Below are positions 19,748 to 28,431 of a stretch of DNA of 64,000 nt, piece by piece. The notes under the pieces are model-generated. The model saw nothing but the letters and a program-made list of their open reading frames with translations. It searched no databases and had not been told where the DNA came from. The position numbers and the translations under genes were made by a program. The stretch lies in contig NZ_JAFBDS010000001.1 in the NCBI RefSeq assembly GCF_016908375.1, positions 62,001 to 126,000 on the forward strand, in the 5' to 3' direction. The DNA comes from Amphibacillus cookii (GTDB lineage: Bacteria > Bacillota > Bacilli > Bacillales > Amphibacillaceae). Position 1 is the stretch's first letter. Each line of letters opens with the position of its first letter.

Positions 19748-21226
19748 ATGGGGAATTATAGTGCTGATCGTGATGAATTAAACCAGCGTCTGAAGGAATA
19801 TGACGATGTAGCAGAAGCGTGGAATGAAAGTGAAGCCAAATTTTCTAGAAGCTATGATGGAATATATGATAGGGTTAATATAGAAACGGATATGGAAAAA
19901 AATGCGGTTAAGAATTATTGGAACGGCATGGTGAGTGCAGATGAGAAAGCAGCTAAAGGATTTAAGGAAGTCACGCGTGGTTTGTCTAATTTAAATGCGA
20001 CAATGGATGCGTTTATTGAGGAGTTAGGTTCAGGCGGAACCAACCTTGATAAATTGAATTTAACACGGTTGCAAGAAGCAGTTTTTTCTGATGATGCTCT
20101 CTTTGCTACCATTTTAGCAAAGATGGAAGCAGGAGTTTCCATGACGTCTTCTGAACAAGAGCTATTGTATCAATATTTACAAAATCACTATTTAACAGAT
20201 GAGAAAAGGGAGCAAATTAACGCTCTTATTAACATGTTAACAGAACAAAATGTAGATGAACTGCAATCCCATTTGAATGATCATGTTCTTGTTTCTGAAG
20301 AAACGTTAATTTCTGAAATAGCTCTTATTGAAGCCTACTTATATAGTGGTAATCTGAGAGTGACTGATTATATGAAGGTGGAATCTGATCGATTAGGTCT
20401 GGAAAATACATCTTATATTAAAAGATTGATAATGTATAAAAAAATGCTAAAGGAACACAAAAAAAATATAGAACAAATTAATCTTGAAGCAGGTGGAGAT
20501 CTCCCGTTTTTAGTGCAGGTTAACGATCTTTCATTAGCAGAGGTAAATAATCGAGTACATGTTATAAATTCAGAATTAATAGTTAGCATTTCTAAATATG
20601 CTAATGAAGAGGTGAGAGAATCGTTTCTTGATCTGCAACAACCGATTCCAAATACTTCATTGGTTGATGTTAATGTCACTTATTACATGGGTGATAATGC
20701 GGTCTCAAACTTGAATAGTGATGATACTGCTGAGATGGAGGAATATAAGCGTAAACATGCCACTTACTTTATTGGTGGTAAAGTTGTGGAATTGGCTATG
20801 GATATTACAACAAAATCAGTATTTCAACCTGTCGTTCTGATAAATGAATACCAATCAGAAAAACAAGAGCTAAACAAACAAATTACAATTGGAAATGCCA
20901 CTTCGAGTGCATCCAATTTAAATATGGAAATGGTAATCGTAGAAAGTGGTTATTTTAATGAAAATGATACGTGGGTAGAAGTTTTACCGACTAATTCAAC
21001 ATATGCCATTTTAGAGCGCTGGGAGCAGACACATCAGATGAACTCGGATATCCCGTTTCCGAAGGAGTATATTGATCAGCAACAATGGGATAAGGTGAGT
21101 GACTTTTATAATGATTCTACGGATCAGTTTGAAGCGGTTCATAACAGCTTAAGTAACTATATTAAATCAGCTTATTTACCAAAGGATAAAGAAATTGAAG
21201 AGATAATTAAAAATAATATTGAATAG
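19748..21226 (+). CDS. Unidentified helical protein, possible type VII (LXG-like) effector
   Basis: 492 aa, no signal peptide, no membrane segment. Residues 1-95 are helical and rich in Asp/Glu/Lys with a W-x-G-like YWNGMVSAD near residue 57. Such all-helical heads occur in LXG/WXG100 substrates, but the LXG motif itself is not clear. Residues 320-420 look beta-rich. Residues 420-492 begin AILERWEQTHQMN and end DKEIEEIIKNNIE; this part resembles family A proteins encoded next door. AAAAGGGGG precedes the start and the next gene follows by 13 bp. A related 3' tail is repeated in front of later family A genes. Secretion and toxicity are hypotheses from context only. Confidence 0.8.
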   Translation: MGNYSADRDELNQRLKEYDDVAEAWNESEAKFSRSYDGIYDRVNIETDMEKNAVKNYWNGMVSADEKAAKGFKEVTRGLSNLNATMDAFIEELGSGGTNLDKLNLTRLQEAVFSDDALFATILAKMEAGVSMTSSEQELLYQYLQNHYLTDEKREQINALINMLTEQNVDELQSHLNDHVLVSEETLISEIALIEAYLYSGNLRVTDYMKVESDRLGLENTSYIKRLIMYKKMLKEHKKNIEQINLEAGGDLPFLVQVNDLSLAEVNNRVHVINSELIVSISKYANEEVRESFLDLQQPIPNTSLVDVNVTYYMGDNAVSNLNSDDTAEMEEYKRKHATYFIGGKVVELAMDITTKSVFQPVVLINEYQSEKQELNKQITIGNATSSASNLNMEMVIVESGYFNENDTWVEVLPTNSTYAILERWEQTHQMNSDIPFPKEYIDQQQWDKVSDFYNDSTDQFEAVHNSLSNYIKSAYLPKDKEIEEIIKNNIE

Positions 21227-21239
21227 AGGATGAAGACTA

Positions 21240-21752
21240 ATGAGGGTTTCGCTAAAGTATAAAGTGTTGATAATTTTGGTGTTATCCGTAATTATTGGTG
21301 TTGCTCTTTATTATTACGGAACAAAAGCCAGACAGGAACAAGCCACTGGTGAAGCATTAAAAGATTACAGTTATATCGCACGTGAATATGCATTAGATGC
21401 GATCTATAAAAGTAAAGAGTTCCCAGTAGAAGTTGAGTTGTATCCGTCTGCTTATACAGAAGCGATTCTTGAGAGGTGGAAAGCTATTTCAGAGCGTTAC
21501 CCAGAACTGGACTATCCTGAATCAGCGATTGAAGCTAGAGACTGGATTGAAGTGCATAAGGCGTTTGAAGATACGGATTTACTAAAGGATGTAATCAGAA
21601 AGATGTATAAGGACGCAACCATTGCCTATGAGGGTTTAGGAGGGAGTTATATCACCTTACTAGATTATATTTTTTACAAAAAATATGAACCCTCAAACAT
21701 GGAAGATATAGTCATTGATCTAGGAATCGAACCGCCTAGGGAAGAAGAATAA
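21240..21752 (+). CDS. Family A small membrane-anchored protein, copy A1
   Basis: 170 aa. Residues 8-26 (VLIILVLSVIIGVALYYYG) are a single membrane segment; the rest should face the outside or the cytoplasm as a soluble domain. Its core AILERWKAISERYPELDYP, then ESAIEARDW, resembles residues 420-460 of the 492-aa protein 13 bp upstream. It belongs to a clade with A4 and A5 (ends REEE). GAGGATGAAGACTA precedes the ATG. Function unknown; an immunity or regulatory partner of the upstream protein is the simplest guess. Confidence 0.85.
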   Translation: MRVSLKYKVLIILVLSVIIGVALYYYGTKARQEQATGEALKDYSYIAREYALDAIYKSKEFPVEVELYPSAYTEAILERWKAISERYPELDYPESAIEARDWIEVHKAFEDTDLLKDVIRKMYKDATIAYEGLGGSYITLLDYIFYKKYEPSNMEDIVIDLGIEPPREEE

Positions 21753-21789
21753 TTTCAAAAGAAATAGCTAGTCTATGGGAGGGATCACG

Positions 21790-22356
21790 TTGAAAAAAAG
21801 AATAACAGTGATTATTGTAACAGTTATCGCCCTGCTCACTATTGTCAGCTACTTAATGTTTCAATGGTTAAACGATAATCAAGATATTGAAGAAGCCATT
21901 GAACAAGAGTTCCGTACCTTAAGGCAGTATGTCGAAGATGTTTATGCGATCGAATATCTAGATGATGATCGGGCGTTGGTTTTTTATAGTTGGGATTTCC
22001 CAGTCTTTTATAATTTCGGTGTAATGGAATTAGAAAAAACGTGGCGAGGTTGGCAATTTGTTGAATCAATAAGCAATCGGATTGAAGTAGAAAATGCTTG
22101 GGTGAAGGGTGTATATGCTGAAATTACCGATTACGTTATTTTAAGAGGACCAATGTGGGCAGGTATAGATGAAATCGAGATTATCACTGATGATGGCAGA
22201 GAGTACCGACCGGAGATTGGTAGAGCAGAGTGGCAGATGTGGTATCTTATTTTAGAAGATGAGCCTTTTGAAGAAGCGACATTTATTTTATATGACAGTG
22301 ATGGTGAAGTGCTTCGGGAAGAAGTGCTTCAATTTGACTTAAATTGGCCGGAGTGA
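21790..22356 (+). CDS. Family B small membrane-anchored protein, copy B1
   Basis: 188 aa from the TTG at 21790, seven bases after GGGAGGG; an in-frame ATG at 21775 lies before the binding site. One membrane segment at residues 5-24, then a soluble domain with the family signature NFGVMELEKTWRGWQFVE and the end EATFILYDSDGEVLREE. No catalytic pattern or cysteine cluster is visible. Its C-terminal third is nearly identical to B7. Follows A1 by 37 bp and ends in a terminator unit. Confidence 0.85.
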   Translation: MKKRITVIIVTVIALLTIVSYLMFQWLNDNQDIEEAIEQEFRTLRQYVEDVYAIEYLDDDRALVFYSWDFPVFYNFGVMELEKTWRGWQFVESISNRIEVENAWVKGVYAEITDYVILRGPMWAGIDEIEIITDDGREYRPEIGRAEWQMWYLILEDEPFEEATFILYDSDGEVLREEVLQFDLNWPE

Positions 22357-22396
22357 GGGTAAAACACTTTTAATTTTTAGAGCATAGAATCAGAGG

Positions 22397-22430
22397 GCTT
22401 GGTAACTGATGTGTGGTTAATAAGTTTTTT
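22397..22430 (+). terminator. Terminator after unit A1-B1
   Basis: CTTGGTAAC pairs imperfectly with GGTTAATAAG, followed by TTTTTT. The same hairpin follows every A/B unit. Confidence 0.6.
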
Positions 22431-22522
22431 ATATGGTATAAGACTAAGTTCTTAGCTGTTTTATATAAATGGAAATATCATACTTATGTCATATTGAAGC
22501 GGTTGATGGTGAATGAAATCAC

Positions 22523-22591
22523 TATATTAAATCAGGTTTTATATCAGAAAATATGGATATTGAAGCTGTGATTGCAAATTATGCTGAATAG
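22523..22591 (+). pseudogene. Relic of the 492-aa gene's 3' tail, before A2
   Basis: 22 codons plus TAG read YIKSGFISENMDIEAVIANYAE, the same length as the true tail YIKSAYLPKDKEIEEIIKNNIE. Upstream codons also align (IEAV) but contain a TGA. The tail runs straight into GAGGATGAGAAG before A2, as in the parent locus. Confidence 0.7.
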
Positions 22592-22604
22592 AGGATGAGA
22601 AGTG

Positions 22605-23117
22605 ATGAAGCTTTCATTAAAGTATAAAGTGTTGATGATTGTTATATTATCCGTATTTACTGCTTTTTCACTTTATTATTTCGTAACAAAGCTCCAACAA
22701 GAGCAAGCTGTTACTGAAGCACTAATTGACTACAGAAATATTACGCGTGAATACGGATTAGACGCGGTTTATAAAAGTAAAGAGTATCCAATTGAAGTCG
22801 AGCTATATCCGACAGCACATACAGAAGCGATTCTTGAGAGATGGAAAGCGATTTCTGAGCGTTACCCTGAGCTTGACTATCCTAAGGCAGCGATCGAAGC
22901 AGAAGATTGGCTTACAGTGGAAGAGTCACTTGAAGATACGGATGTACTGAAAGAAGTAGTAGATCAAATGTACGAGGATTCAACGATCCCTCCAGAAGGA
23001 GCAGGGGCTAGTTTTACAACTCTTTTTAACTACATTAAGTACCATCAATATGATACGCAGTATATTGAAGAGGTATTGATTGATTTAGGGATCGAACCCC
23101 TTAAAGAAACAGATTAA
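22605..23117 (+). CDS. Family A small membrane-anchored protein, copy A2
   Basis: 170 aa from the ATG at 22605 (a GTG lies three bases earlier). Membrane segment at residues 9-27. It differs from A1 in the last 50 residues (IPPEGAGASFTTLFNYIKYHQ, ending LKETD) and forms a clade with the broken A3. Linked to B2 by a 35-bp gap. Confidence 0.85.
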   Translation: MKLSLKYKVLMIVILSVFTAFSLYYFVTKLQQEQAVTEALIDYRNITREYGLDAVYKSKEYPIEVELYPTAHTEAILERWKAISERYPELDYPKAAIEAEDWLTVEESLEDTDVLKEVVDQMYEDSTIPPEGAGASFTTLFNYIKYHQYDTQYIEEVLIDLGIEPLKETD

Positions 23118-23152
23118 AATTAAAGACTAGCTCATCTATTGGAGGGGATCGT

Positions 23153-23719
23153 GTGAAAAAAAAGAAAGTAATAATTGTTACAATGACTATTATCTTGCTA
23201 ATCGTTATTAGTTACTTTGGTTTTCAATTAGTAAATCAAAATCAAGATATTGAAGATGCCATTGAACAAGAGTTGTACGAATTAAAGCATACTGTAGAAG
23301 ATATCTATGCGATTGAATTTCTAGATGATGATCGAGTACTGGTTTTCTATAGTTGGAGTTTTCCGGATTATTCTAATTTTGGTGTGATGGAATTAGAAAA
23401 AACATGGCGAGGTTGGCAATTTGTTGAAGCTGTTAGTAACCGAATGGAAATGAAAAACGCTTGGTTAAAGGGAGTATATGTTAAAATTGGTGATCGCGCT
23501 ATTTTAAGAGGACCTACGTGGGCAAGTGTAGCTAAGATTGAAATTATCACTGGTGATGGCAGAGAATACCGACCAGAGATTGGTAAAGCAGAGCGTAATA
23601 TCTGGTATCTTATTTTAGACGATGCTCCTTTTGAAGAAGCAACATTCATTTTATATGATAACGATGGTGAAGTGCTTCATGAAGAAGTGCTTGAATTTGA
23701 CTTGAATTGGCCGGAGTGA
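23153..23719 (+). CDS. Family B small membrane-anchored protein, copy B2
   Basis: 188 aa, GTG start after GGAGGGGATCGT. The N-terminus MKKKKVIIVTMTIILLIVISYF is of the B2/B3 type. LYELKHTVEDIYAIEFLDDDRVLVFYSWSF varies from other copies, while the TWRGWQFVE block is conserved. Pairs with A2. Confidence 0.85.
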   Translation: MKKKKVIIVTMTIILLIVISYFGFQLVNQNQDIEDAIEQELYELKHTVEDIYAIEFLDDDRVLVFYSWSFPDYSNFGVMELEKTWRGWQFVEAVSNRMEMKNAWLKGVYVKIGDRAILRGPTWASVAKIEIITGDGREYRPEIGKAERNIWYLILDDAPFEEATFILYDNDGEVLHEEVLEFDLNWPE

Positions 23720-23774
23720 GGACAAAACACCCTTAACATTTAGAGCAATCAAACTAATAAATAGAATCAGAAGG

Positions 23775-23808
23775 ACTTGGTAACTGATGTTTGGTTACTA
23801 AGTTTTTT
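23775..23808 (+). terminator. Terminator after unit A2-B2
   Basis: ACTTGGTAAC pairs with GGTTACTAAGT around TGATGTTT, followed by a T-run. Confidence 0.65.
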
Positions 23809-23888
23809 GTATGGCATAGGACTAAGTTCTTAGCTGGTTTATATAAATAGAAATAGCATATTCAAGCGTTGATGGTGAATGAAATGAC

Positions 23889-23957
23889 TATATTAAATTT
23901 GGTTATCTATCAGAAGAAGTAACCATTGAAGATCGGATTGCAAATAATGTGGAATAG
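23889..23957 (+). pseudogene. Relic of the 492-aa gene's 3' tail, before A3
   Basis: 22 codons plus TAG: YIKFGYLSEEVTIEDRIANNVE. Same length and end position as the tail before A2, directly followed by GAGGATGGTGAGT and the A3 start. Confidence 0.7.
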
Positions 23958-23969
23958 AGGATGGTGAGT

Positions 23970-24486
23970 ATGAATCTATCATTAAAATATAAAGTGTTAA
24001 TGATTGTTGTGCTATTAATGTTTATTGGTATTTTTCTTTATTATTACGGAACAAAAGCCAGACAGGAACAAGCCGCTACTGAAGAACTAATTGATTACAA
24101 CTATATTATACGTGAATATGGATTAGACGCGGTTTATAAAAGTAAAGAGGATCCAATAGAGATAGAGGTATATCCATCGGCTTATACAGAAGCGATTCTT
24201 AATAGGTGGAAAGAAATAAATATCTAACCGTTACCCTGAGCTTGACTATCCTGAGGCAGCGATCGAAGCAGAGGATTGGCTTACAGTGGAAGAATCTCTT
24301 GAAGATACGGATGTGCTACGAGAAGTAGTGGATCAAATGTACGAAGATTCAACGATTCCTCCAGAAGGAGCAGGGGCTAGTTTTACAACTCTTTTTAACT
24401 ATATTAAGTACCATCAATATGATACGCAGTATATTGAAGAGGTATTGATTGATTTAGGAATCGAACCCTCTAAAGAAACAGACTAA
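23970..24486 (+). pseudogene. Family A, copy A3, frameshifted
   Basis: Starts ATGAATCTATC like A4 and A5. After AILNRWKE the reading frame breaks: extra bases around 24215-24227 create a TAA. The rest (LDYPEAAIEAEDWL, ending SKETD) continues in another frame and is nearly identical to A2. So a recent copy of the A2 type has been lost by a small insertion. Confidence 0.8.
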
Positions 24487-24521
24487 TATTAAAGACTAGC
24501 TTATCTATTGGAGGGGATTGT

Positions 24522-25082
24522 GTGAAAAAAAAGAAAGTAATAATGGTTACAATGACCATTATATTGTTAATCGTTATTTGTTACTTTGCTTTTCAATTCG
24601 TAAACCAAAATCAAGATATTGAAGATGCCATTGAACAAGAGTTTCGTTCATTAAGAATTTATATGGAAGAAATTTATGCAATTGAATTTCTTGATGACGA
24701 TCGGGCAATGGTTTTTTACAGTTGGGCTCATCCAGATTTCTCTAATTTCGGTGTGATGGAATTAGAAAAAACGTGGAGAGGTTGGCAATTTGTTGAAGCG
24801 ATTAGCAATCGAATGGAAAGAAAAAATGCTTGGTTGAAGGGTGTATATGCTGAAATTACCGATCACGCGATTTTAAGAGGACCAACATGGGCAAGTGTAG
24901 ATAAAATTGTAATCATTACTGATGATGGCAGAGAGTATACCCCAGAGCTTGGTAAGGCAGAGCGTCAGATCTGGTATCTTATTTTAGAAGATGAGCCCTT
25001 TGAAGAAGCAACATTCATTTTATATGATAGCGATGGCGAAGTGCTTCGGGAAGAAGTGCTGCAATTTGACTTGAATAGCTAG
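24522..25082 (+). CDS. Family B small membrane-anchored protein, copy B3
   Basis: 186 aa, GTG start after GGAGGGGATTGT. N-terminus as B2 (MKKKKVIMVTMTIILLIVICY). It ends early at LQFDLNS where most copies read LNWPE, a feature shared with B6. Both B3 and B6 are followed at once by another B gene. Confidence 0.85.
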   Translation: MKKKKVIMVTMTIILLIVICYFAFQFVNQNQDIEDAIEQEFRSLRIYMEEIYAIEFLDDDRAMVFYSWAHPDFSNFGVMELEKTWRGWQFVEAISNRMERKNAWLKGVYAEITDHAILRGPTWASVDKIVIITDDGREYTPELGKAERQIWYLILEDEPFEEATFILYDSDGEVLREEVLQFDLNS

Positions 25083-25103
25083 TTGTTAGTTGGAGGGATC
25101 GCG

Positions 25104-25670
25104 TTGAAAAAAAGAATAACAGTGATTATTGTAACAGTTATCGCCCTGCTCACTATTGTCAGTTACTTAATATCTGAACGATTAAATGCTTATCAAGATA
25201 TTGAAGAAGTCATTGAACAAGAGTTCCGTACCTTAAGGCAATATGTCGAGGATGTCTATGCGATTGAATTTCTAGATGACGATCGGGCATTGGTTTTTTA
25301 TAGTTGGGATTTCCCAGCCTTTTATAATTTCGGTGTGATGGAATTAGAAAAAACATGGAGAGGTTGGCAATTTGTTGAAGCAATAAGCAATCGGATGGAA
25401 AGGAAACGCGCTTGGCTGAAGGGAACGTATGCTGAAATTGGTGATCACGCAATTTTAAGAGGACCAACATGGGCAAGTGTAGATAAGATTGAAATTATCA
25501 CTGCTGATGGCAGAGAGTATATCCCAGAGCTTGGTAGAGCAGAGTGGCAGATGTGGTATCTTATTTTAGAAGATGAGCCTTTTGAAGAAGCGACATTTAT
25601 TTTATATGACAGTGATGGTGAAGTGCTTAAGGAAGAAGTGCTTGAATTTGACTTAAATTGGCCAGAGTGA
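25104..25670 (+). CDS. Family B small membrane-anchored protein, copy B4
   Basis: 188 aa from the TTG at 25104, seven bases after GGAGGG. YLISERLNAYQDIEEVIEQEF after the membrane segment is shared only with B7. RKRAWLKGTYAEIGDHAILRG is its variable stretch. It follows B3 without an A gene, which implies a duplication or A loss. Confidence 0.85.
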   Translation: MKKRITVIIVTVIALLTIVSYLISERLNAYQDIEEVIEQEFRTLRQYVEDVYAIEFLDDDRALVFYSWDFPAFYNFGVMELEKTWRGWQFVEAISNRMERKRAWLKGTYAEIGDHAILRGPTWASVDKIEIITADGREYIPELGRAEWQMWYLILEDEPFEEATFILYDSDGEVLKEEVLEFDLNWPE

Positions 25671-25710
25671 GGGAAAAACACTTTTAATTTTTAGAGCATA
25701 GAATCAGAGG

Positions 25711-25744
25711 GCTTGGTAACTGATGTGTGGTTAATAAGTTTTTT
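25711..25744 (+). terminator. Terminator after unit A3-B3-B4
   Basis: GCTTGGTAAC with GGTTAATAAG, followed by TTTTTT; nearly identical to the hairpin at 22397. Confidence 0.6.
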
Positions 25745-25836
25745 GTATGGTATAGGACTAAGTTCTTAGCTGTTTTATATAAATGGAAATATCATACTTA
25801 TGTCATATTGAAGAGGTTGATGGTGAATGAAGTCAC

Positions 25837-25905
25837 TATATTAAATTTGGTTATCTATCAGAAGAAGTAACCATTGAAGATCTGATTGAAAATAATGTGG
25901 AATAG
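25837..25905 (+). pseudogene. Relic of the 492-aa gene's 3' tail, before A4
   Basis: YIKFGYLSEEVTIEDLIENNVE plus TAG, the same 22-codon length. It is the relic closest to that before A3. Confidence 0.7.
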
Positions 25906-25918
25906 AGGATGGTGAGCA

Positions 25919-26431
25919 ATGAATCTATCATTAAAATATAAAGTGTTGATGATTTTTATGTTATTAGTGTTTATTGGTGTTTTTCTTTATTATTATGGGG
26001 CGAAAGTCAGACAGGAAGAAGCTGATGCTGAAGCGCTAAGAGATTATAGTTATATTGTACGCGAATATGCTTTAGACGCGGTATATAAAAGCAAGGAGAA
26101 CCCAGTTGAAGTAGAATTATATCCGTCAGCGTACACAGAAGCGATTCTTGAGAGGTGGAAAGCTATTTCAGATCGTTATCCTGAATTTGAGTATCCGGAA
26201 GCCGCAATTGAAGAAGGGGATTGGTTTAAAGTTAATCGTGTAATTAAAGATGCTGAAATGCTAAAGGATACAGTAGACAAAATGTATGAAGATGCAACGG
26301 TAGAATTTGAGGGATTAAAAGGTAGCTTTACCACTTTACTTGATTATATTTTCTACCAAAAATATGAACCCTCAAACATAGAAGATATACTTATTGATTT
26401 AGGCTTTGAATCACCTAGGGAAGAAGAATGA
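25919..26431 (+). CDS. Family A small membrane-anchored protein, copy A4
   Basis: 170 aa. Here the upstream ATG seen in other copies is out of frame, which fixes the family start at MNLSLKYK. The stretch FKVNRVIKDAEMLKDTVDKMY is the most divergent of the family; the end ESPREEE places it with A1 and A5. Linked to B5 by 39 bp. Confidence 0.85.
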   Translation: MNLSLKYKVLMIFMLLVFIGVFLYYYGAKVRQEEADAEALRDYSYIVREYALDAVYKSKENPVEVELYPSAYTEAILERWKAISDRYPEFEYPEAAIEEGDWFKVNRVIKDAEMLKDTVDKMYEDATVEFEGLKGSFTTLLDYIFYQKYEPSNIEDILIDLGFESPREEE

Positions 26432-26470
26432 TTTTCAAGAAAATAGTTAGTTATTGCTGGAGGGATCGCA

Positions 26471-27040
26471 TTGAAAAAAAGAATCATAGTTAGTACTGTA
26501 ATAGTTGTTTTCGCCCTACTCACTATTGTCAGCTACTTCATGTTTCAATGGTTAAACGATAATCAAGATATTGAGGATGTTATTAAACAAGAATTTCGTT
26601 CTTTAGGGCAGTATGTTGAAAATGTATATGCAATTGAATATCCAGATGATGATCGGGCGTTGATTTTTTATAGTTGGTCTCATCCAGATTTCTCTAACTT
26701 TGGTGTGATGGAATTAGAAAAAACATGGAGGGGTTGGCAATTTGTTGAAGCAATAAGCAATCGAATGGAAAGAAAAAATGCTTGGTTAAAAGGTGTATAT
26801 GCAGAAATTGGTGATCACGCTATTTTAAGAGGACCAACATGGGCAAATGTAGATAAGATTGAAATTATCACTGATGATGGCAGAGAGTATATCCCGGATA
26901 TTGGTAAATCAGAGTGGCATATGTGGTATCTTATTTTAGAAGATGAACCCTTTGAAGAAGCAACATTCATTTTATATGATAGCGATGGTGAAGTCCTTTG
27001 GGAAGAAGTACTTCAATTTGACTTAAATTTGCTGGAGTGA
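26471..27040 (+). CDS. Family B small membrane-anchored protein, copy B5
   Basis: 189 aa, TTG start after GGAGGGATCGCA. Membrane segment residues 6-25. FRSLGQYVENVYAIEYPDDD is shared with B6; the C-terminus LQFDLNLLE differs from LNWPE of other copies. Pairs with A4. Confidence 0.85.
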   Translation: MKKRIIVSTVIVVFALLTIVSYFMFQWLNDNQDIEDVIKQEFRSLGQYVENVYAIEYPDDDRALIFYSWSHPDFSNFGVMELEKTWRGWQFVEAISNRMERKNAWLKGVYAEIGDHAILRGPTWANVDKIEIITDDGREYIPDIGKSEWHMWYLILEDEPFEEATFILYDSDGEVLWEEVLQFDLNLLE

Positions 27041-27091
27041 GGATAAAGCATCTTTATCAAGAACAGCAATCAATAAATATAATCAGGGGGG

Positions 27092-27125
27092 ACTTGGTAA
27101 CTGATGTTTGGTTACTAAGTTTTTT
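27092..27125 (+). terminator. Terminator after unit A4-B5
   Basis: ACTTGGTAAC with GGTTACTAAGT and a T-run, as at 23775. Confidence 0.65.
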
Positions 27126-27217
27126 GTATGGCATAGGACTAAGTTCTTAGCTACTTTGTATAAATGGAAATATCATACTTATGTCATATTCAAGTGGTTG
27201 ATGGTGAATGAAGTCAC

Positions 27218-27277
27218 TATATTAAATTTGGTTATCTATCAGAAGAAGTAACCATTGAAGAGTTGATTGACAAATAA
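27218..27277 (+). pseudogene. Relic of the 492-aa gene's 3' tail, before A5 (frameshifted)
   Basis: YIKFGYLSEEVTIEELID, then AAA TAA: an inserted base breaks the last codons, so this is the most decayed of the four relics. Confidence 0.65.
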
Positions 27278-27299
27278 TACGGAATAGAGGATGGTGAGT

Positions 27300-27812
27300 A
27301 TGAATCTATCATTAAAGTATAGAGTGTTAATGATTGTTGTGTTCGCGATATTTATTGGTGTATTTCTTTATTATTACGGAACAAAAGCCAGACAGGAGCA
27401 AGCTGTTGCAGAAGAGCTAAGAGAATATAGTTATATCGCACGTGAATATGCATTAGATGCGATTTATAAAAGTACAGAGTTCCCAGTAGAAGTTGAGCTA
27501 TATCCATCAGCGCATACAGAAGCGATTCTTGAGCGATGGAAAGCTATTTCAGATCGTTACCCAGAACTGGACTATCCTGAAGCAGCGATTGAAGCAAGAG
27601 ATTGGATTGAGGTGCATAAGTCGTTTGAGGATACAGACTTACTAAATGGTGTAATCAGAAAGATGTATAAGGACGCAACCGTTACCTCTGAGGGTTTAGG
27701 GGTGAGTTATATCACTTTACTTGATTATATTTTTTACCAAAAATATGAGGCCTCAAACATTGAAGATGTAGTCATTGATCTGGGGATCGAACCGTCTAGG
27801 GAAGAAGAATAA
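27300..27812 (+). CDS. Family A small membrane-anchored protein, copy A5
   Basis: 170 aa from MNLSLKYR. Nearly the same as A1 through AREYALDAIYKS and WIEVHKSFEDTDLL, and also at the end (EPSREEE). It is a close relative of the first copy in spite of being last in the array. Confidence 0.85.
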   Translation: MNLSLKYRVLMIVVFAIFIGVFLYYYGTKARQEQAVAEELREYSYIAREYALDAIYKSTEFPVEVELYPSAHTEAILERWKAISDRYPELDYPEAAIEARDWIEVHKSFEDTDLLNGVIRKMYKDATVTSEGLGVSYITLLDYIFYQKYEASNIEDVVIDLGIEPSREEE

Positions 27813-27849
27813 TGTCAAAAGAAATAGCTAGTCTATGGGAGGGATCACG

Positions 27850-28410
27850 TTGAAAAAAAGAATAACAGTGATTATTGTAACAGTTATCACCCTGCTCACT
27901 ATTGTTAGTTACCTAATATTTCAAATGTTAACTGATGATCAAGATATCGAGGAGGTTATTAAACAAGAATTTCGTTCTTTGGGACAATATGTTGAAAATG
28001 TTTATTCGATTGAATATCTAGATGATGATCGGGTGTTAATATTTTATAGTTGGAGTTATCCAGAATACTCTAATTTAGGTGTTTTGGAATTAGAGAAAAC
28101 ATGGCGGGGTTGGCAATTTGTTGAAGCAATAAGCAATCGGATTGAGATTGAAAATGCTTGGTTGAAAGGTGTATATGCTGAAATTACCGATCACGTTATT
28201 TTAAGAGGTACTGTAACAGCAGCGGTAGAAGAAATTGTGCTTATCACTGATGATGGTAGAGAGTATTGTCCCTCGGTGGGTAAAGCAGAGCGGAATATGT
28301 GGTATCTTATTTTAGAAGATGAGCCCTTTGAAGAAGCGACATTTATTTTATTTGATAGAAATGGAGAAGTAATTCGAGAAGAAGTGCTGCAATTTGATTT
28401 GAATAGCTAG
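27850..28410 (+). CDS. Family B small membrane-anchored protein, copy B6
   Basis: 186 aa from the TTG at 27850, after GGGAGGG. Most divergent B copy: NLGVLELEKTWRGWQFVE, RGTVTAAVEEIVLITDDG with no GPxW, and a unique Cys in REYCPSVG. Ends LQFDLNS like B3. Confidence 0.85.
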   Translation: MKKRITVIIVTVITLLTIVSYLIFQMLTDDQDIEEVIKQEFRSLGQYVENVYSIEYLDDDRVLIFYSWSYPEYSNLGVLELEKTWRGWQFVEAISNRIEIENAWLKGVYAEITDHVILRGTVTAAVEEIVLITDDGREYCPSVGKAERNMWYLILEDEPFEEATFILFDRNGEVIREEVLQFDLNS

Positions 28411-28431
28411 TTATTAGTTGGAGGGATCACG

